Assembly (NCBI GenBank): GCA_019914945.1
Contig: CM034100.1
Coordinates: 75,209 to 139,208 of the forward strand
DNA from: Typha latifolia
Taxonomy: Eukaryota > Streptophyta > Magnoliopsida > Poales > Typhaceae
DNA length: 64,000 nt
Direction of reading: 5' to 3'
How positions within the stretch are numbered: the stretch's first letter is position 1; every line of letters starts with the position of its first letter. The translations under genes and the position numbers were made by a program. Below the pieces are notes generated by a model. It was not told where the DNA came from. It saw nothing but the letters and a program-made list of their open reading frames with translations, and ran no database searches. Below, piece by piece: positions 58,901-64,000 of this stretch.

Positions 58901-61900
58901 CTATTATAGTTAACATATTTATTCACAGTTTAATAATCAAGCACAAATTCTTATTTAAACTTATTTAAAGTAATCATTATATTTTACAACCAAAGAACAT
59001 GTGAGTAAAATTATAGATGTACCTAATTTACATTTTAGAGATTTGCATAAAGTTTTTCTTAAAAATCCTTATGCATGAACCAAACGACGCATAAACTTTT
59101 ACGGATCATAGAATATCATATTTCTCTTGAACATCATTAGTGCATTCATACTTAGATTATGTTTGTTCATGGTTTCTTATTTATAAAGAAATCTTTTTGT
59201 GGCTTGTGCGGGACTTCATAAATCCATGTATTTAGATACTTAATTTGTGCTCAAACCAGCTCCTTATTGGCAAGCATGATGCACCATATAAAATTTTATG
59301 TCATAAAAGCCCCTCTCACTTAATATCGTAAAGCCCATCTCACTTAACAATCTTCAAATGCTGCCTTGGTATTTCACTCTGGAATTGGTTTCACCTTAAT
59401 CACAGAATTTTCTGGTTTTAATACTAAAAGGACCCATTTCTGCAAATTGAATTTGAATTTCTCGTATTTTCTATTGGCATTCTTAAGTATGCTAGTTGTC
59501 ATAGCTCAAGCAAATTTTAACCAAAATCCAAGTGCCTTGGGTGTCCAAGGACCTAAACTTAGTTGTGGCTAAGTTGTCCTTAAATAACACCTGAGTAATT
59601 TGAAGTGATACCAAATTCTCTGCCCTAAACATTTTAAATTATGAGTTGAAGTGCTCTAGAGCACAATAGGATAGCAACTGAGATTTAGAAAATACAGAGC
59701 AGATTTCCTTGACTTCCAGTCCTCTATGCCTTGCATGGGGCTTCGTGGCTTGTAGTCTTTGTTGACTAAGGGACACCCAGATTATTGGCTAATTGGTTGT
59801 TGGACTGCTGCTGAACAATTCCAACATTATGGGTGGACAAAGCCACTTGCAACAAGCCTTCTTTGACTTTGGGAAGAGTCAATCAGCCACTCGAAGCCCT
59901 TTCTAACTAAGAAAGTGATCTTGGTGCTAGAGTGAACTAATAGAAGCTTGCCATGAATATAGCTTGCTGACTACTCCATCTTTTGTGTCCACAAGGCTCT
60001 TAGGACAGAGTTGTAGAAATTATGGACATCTGGACAATCAGCTATCTTGAGTCCTCCATTTTTTATTTCACACCTATAATCTACACCACCTTCACCTCTA
60101 TATAAAGGGATGTCTCCCTTATTGTAAATGACTCTAATTTTTTTTCTATTAGAGTTTTGTAATAAACTTAGTGAGCTAAAAGATGAGGCATGGAAGAGAA
60201 AATTTTATTCTAATTCCTTCTACATCTTTTCTCTTCTCTTGTTGCTGTTGGACTCAATTTTAGGAGAATGTTAGCGCTATTTTGCAAAGAAGGTAAAGCG
60301 CTGTATGGACTTGCAGCTAACAAAAGGCTAAGTCCATGACACAGTGCTTCTTACGTTTTAGATAAGTCTGCCAGCTAAATATAGGATTTGCTATGGATGA
60401 GAGTGGCCTTTCCTTTACAATATCTCATAATTTTACTATTTGCTCAAGTGCCAAATGCTTAATATCATTTAGAGGTTCTCTGGTAATAGTTATCAGGCAA
60501 TCTGGTTTTGTAGTTATTAATTCTCTCTGGTAACTTCACTATTTGCTTAAGTGACATGGTGCTCTTCCTTCTTTATTATTATCTATCCTGTGCTCTATTT
60601 ATGCTTTTGACTTTCATGTTCTGTAGTTATTAACTAACTCTATAATTTTTTTTTTGCGAAGTTTAGGCTATATATTATCTCGAGAAGGGTGATTCTGTTT
60701 TTGTAGCTGCTCATACTTCAGCTGGAAAGACAGTTGTTGCGGAGTATGCATTTGCGTTAGCATCAAAAGTATGATTCTTCATTGTATTTTGATTAGTAAT
60801 TGGTAAATAAGAATTTGTTTTGCTTCCCTTATGTCTTTTCTTATGTATTAATCATGTAATTTGAACTTCCCAAACCAAGAGCTTTTTCTCTGACCTTCTA
60901 ACCTAGTTTTCCTGAAAAGTGTGTAACCACACCTCCTCTAGATTTTATTTGCTAAATATTCTGAAAGCAATTTGCCTTCCTAGATGTAATACTTAGATGA
61001 AACATCATTTTTCTTGCTGCTGATGCTGACTTACTTTAGCTTTTATATTCACATACATTTGGTAATCAGGGGTGCTTCTATGATGCAGCATTGCACCCGG
61101 GCTGTCTATACTGCTCCCATCAAAACCATCAGCAACCAAAAGTACAGGGACTTCTGTGGGAAGTTTGATGTTGGACTTCTCACTGGAGACATAAGCATAA
61201 AACCAGAGGCATCTTGCCTTATTATGACCACAGAAATATTACGCTCAATGCTTTACAGAGGTGCTGATATAATTCGTGATATTGAATGGGTACGGTAAAT
61301 GATTTACAAAATCTGGTTTATTTCTCCTGGACCCTTTTGGCTTTTTTTAGATATCAAATAGATTTATAGTGTTTATCCTGCAGCTTTTCGTGGTGTTTAG
61401 AAAGGAGGGAGTTTGATTACTTATCCTGGGTTTTAATAATGGATACAGGTTATATTTGATGAAGTTCATTATGTTAATGATGTTGAAAGAGGTGTGGTTT
61501 GGGAAGAAGTTATCATAATGCTTCCAAGGCATGTCAATATTATCCTCCTTTCTGCAACGGTATGGATCTTTTCTCTTCCCTTATTTGATTTAATTATAAT
61601 GCACAATGACTAAAAAGGAAATCCTGGATTCTTTTGTCTGATTTTATTAATTAATGTGATGAGATGTAAATTTCATTGCTGTAGTTTATCATGTACGACG
61701 AGCTTTAAAAGAATTGTGCTACTCATTATCTTTGTGTTAGGTTATAAATTGGCAGCTATGAGTTGTTTGACACTGGGATTTTCAACGTTTACGCAACTCT
61801 AAAGAAAATGTCGTACCTTAATGCTGCACAAGCACGGGCCAAATTTTTCTATTTGCTAAGAGAAGACAAAGATTAAAAGATACCATGGACATTGAGGGAA

Positions 61901-64000
61901 GTCAGAAGAAATTCTGTTCTTAATTGACATGGGACACCAATGATCTAATGCTAGGTTCCTTTATAAGGACCTAGTAAACTAGAGTTTTTGCAATATAGTT
62001 GGAAGGCCAGTTGGTTGGTTAATCTATCTACATCCATGTCAGTGTTATTGATTGAATCTTGAGAGTCCTTCCTGACAAAGAGGAGGTTACAAGAATCATT
62101 AGTGAAGGAGAAAAATGTTTGTTGGGGAAAAGTAGGTAACATTTGGAATAGTTACTTTAGAATAACGAAATCTGAATAAAGAAGTTGGTTTAATGTTATC
62201 TAGGCCTTTTGGATAATAACATCTAGCCATTGAACACAACTCACCCATGGCCATTATTGTCCCATCTTCAGTTTCTGCAAATCTTATTTCTTACTTTGTA
62301 AGGAACAATTGAACATTATTAAAAAGGGTCACATCATCAGCTGTACGTTTAGAATATATAGAATATTTTTGTCTCAGGGGTTTCCCTTTTGAACATAATT
62401 CCTTTTGCAGTGATTTGAGTATGGCGACAATTGTTTATATCTTTATATTAAATTAAACCTAGCACAATATGTAAAATAATGAACAGCACAATCCATTTTT
62501 GATATCATTAATATATTTTATTTTTCTGATTCACAGTTGAGTGCCTTTAGACTCTACAGCAACTTTGAATAATAGTAGTACTTTGTAGGTCCCAAACACT
62601 GTTGAATTTGCGGACTGGATTGGTCGGACTAAACAGAAGAAAATCCGTGTGACAGGGTAGGTGTCAGTTTTTTTATTGGCATATAATTTTTGGTCATCTG
62701 AATCATATCATTAGTGTGCTGTTAAAACTTAAGACTGATTTCTTGTGTTTTGTTTTCCTTACAAGCTCTTCTGCTTAGAGGAAAGTAACAGGCATCGTTC
62801 TTCTCTTGTCTTATTTGTCACCTTTTCCTTAAATAATGTTGGTCTTATGTTGCTTACCAGGACTACCAGAAGACCTGTGCCTCTTGAGCATTGCTTGTTC
62901 TATTCTGGAGAGTTGTACAAAATATGTGAGAATGATAAATTCCTTTCTCAAGGTTTTACAGCAGCCAAAGAGGCTTACAAGAAGAAAAATTCGAGCTTGG
63001 TTGGAGGAAAATCTGGTTTAAAGATAGGGCACCAGATCTCCCATAGTGCAACCCAAGTAAGGCAACCTGATAATTCTAGCCGGGGGAGAGGACAGAATCA
63101 CAAAGGACCCAAACATCAAATTGTTGGCTCAGGAACTTCTGGGGTTTATCAAAATAGTGCAGGACCAAGGAGATCAGAGTCTTCTTTCTGGTTGCTTCTT
63201 GTTAATAATCTTTCAAAGAAGTCTCTTTTGCCTGTATGTAAGGATGATACCTTTTTCATTATTGACCTAGTAATGAGATCCTTTGGTAGTTTGATTTATA
63301 AAGTTCTGCATTCTTTGTTTTTTTATAAATCTAGTTCTAACTCCACTGATTTATTGAAATAAAATAAGATCTGTTTATTTTCTTTAGGCTCTAGTACTAT
63401 GATAGTATGATCAAAAGTAGCCAAACCCAAATAGTTCAGACCTAAGGCTTGGTTTATTGTTGTTATACAATAATAACCAATGCCTATTGCAGATGGTTTA
63501 TGCTTTGATCTGAAATGATTCTTATCTTTCTGATCTAGAATGAATATCATCCTGCTGATTTGAAAGTTTCTATTCCATTTGATATGTTTTTTCTTTTTAT
63601 TCAGTATATTTCTGCAATTTCCTTGGTTAAGTAATGCCATTATCAAGTGTCTGCCCCTTGCTACCATATTCTGATTCATTTTTCTTTGTTTTGAGGGAAT
63701 TGTTACTTTGCTACATTAAGGATTATGGACCGGTATGTCTGATGACACTGTTCTCCTCATTAACTAGATGGTGGCTGTATTACTCTTTAGGATCGTTTTT
63801 ATTATTTGAGAGATATCCTTCCTTTGTGTAAACATTGTAAATGTAAAATACAGCCTGATATGACTTATTTGCAATATATTGGTTGCTGAGGCTAGTATCC
63901 TTTTTTGTCTACATTTCTCATTTCTTAACATATTTAATTTTCTTGTGTGATCCTCATTTCAGGTTGTTATTTTCTGCTTCTCAAAGGTCCGCTGTGATAA
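55989..64000 (+). CDS. SKI2: SKI2-like DExH-box RNA helicase (Superkiller complex), 5' part (runs off right edge)
   Basis: Twelve coding exons are visible: 55989-56123, 56300-56557, 56858-57118, 57778-57883, 58090-58247, 58446-58553, 60667-60768, 61089-61289, 61449-61559, 62589-62656, 62861-63233, 63963 to past 64000. They encode about 640 residues, roughly half of the usual 1340. The N-terminal region ([33 protein letters not shown]) is the Ski3/Ski8-binding part. The helicase core follows: [15 protein letters not shown], motif [10 protein letters not shown] (Lys363), [32 protein letters not shown], motif II DEVH (447-450), and motif III SAT (478-480). After [10 protein letters not shown] begins the Gly/Arg/Lys-rich lead-in before [12 protein letters not shown]. 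The protein threads RNA into the cytosolic exosome. Intron 6 is 2.1 kb, the largest. Confidence 0.95.
57356..57426. repeat. 30-bp direct repeat pair, period 41, in SKI2 intron 3
   Basis: The block beginning TCTTCATGCAAGTTGTC and ending GTAATAT is identical at 57356-57385 and 57397-57426, separated by 11 bases. Confidence 0.9.

Noticed and set aside
59366..59572. 68-codon frame in SKI2 intron 6
   Set aside because: No similarity; noted only as part of the unusual intron.
1..64000. CRISPR array, biosynthetic cluster, tRNA/rRNA genes or intact transposon
   Set aside because: None seen; gene functions are unrelated and the sequence is an ordinary plant nuclear region.

Overview
This is a plant nuclear window. 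It has GT-AG introns, jasmonate-receptor, NPF-transporter, SR-splicing-factor and chloroplast histidine-biosynthesis genes, AT-rich introns and abundant microsatellites. Protein wording (for example in HISN4, COI1 and the SQD2-like fragment) looks monocot-like and not grass-like. A Zingiberales-type genome is my guess, not something the sequence proves. Gene density is about one gene per 5-6 kb and no intact transposon is visible, which fits a euchromatic arm.

Layout, left to right. Positions 1-2125: 5' half of an EPC1/GMT1-like GT64 glycosyltransferase (minus, runs off the left edge). 5373-6578: intronless C2H2 zinc-finger gene with a PARP-like C-terminal region (minus). About 8890-9885: broken tandem relic of the GT64 gene (minus). 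10702-12090: BTB/POZ plus beta-propeller protein (minus). It is head to head with HISN4 (hisHF, 19 coding exons, 12396-20307, plus). 21545-22287: orphan first two exons of an SQD2-like glycosyltransferase. 22773-23381: possible C2-domain reading frame (minus). 23742-28073: peroxisomal NAD/CoA carrier (PXN type), with a perfect 91-bp inverted repeat in intron 5. 29658-32180: COI1 jasmonate co-receptor. 34176-35260: DIVARICATA/SRM1-type two-repeat MYB (minus). 40137-42389: NPF8-type peptide/nitrate-family transporter. 42974-45641: SR45a-like splicing factor (minus). 46621-46962: Mpo1-like DUF962 protein. 49979-55540: DEX1 (minus). It is head to head with SKI2, whose first 12 coding exons occupy 55989-64000 before the window ends.

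The genes belong to unrelated pathways: sphingolipid glycosylation, histidine synthesis, peroxisomal transport, jasmonate signalling, RNA splicing and decay, exine patterning. I see no operon-like or biosynthetic cluster, and no convincing novel system. The most distinctive points are the perfect foldback in the PXN intron, the decayed GT64 copy with a precise frameshift and an altered DDD motif, the orphan SQD2-like fragment, a GC-AG intron in DEX1, two compact head-to-head promoters, and a repeat-encoded acidic insertion in COI1. All exon borders were read by eye from splice signals, phase and family similarity. Reading frames were checked for phase across every junction of the multi-exon genes.
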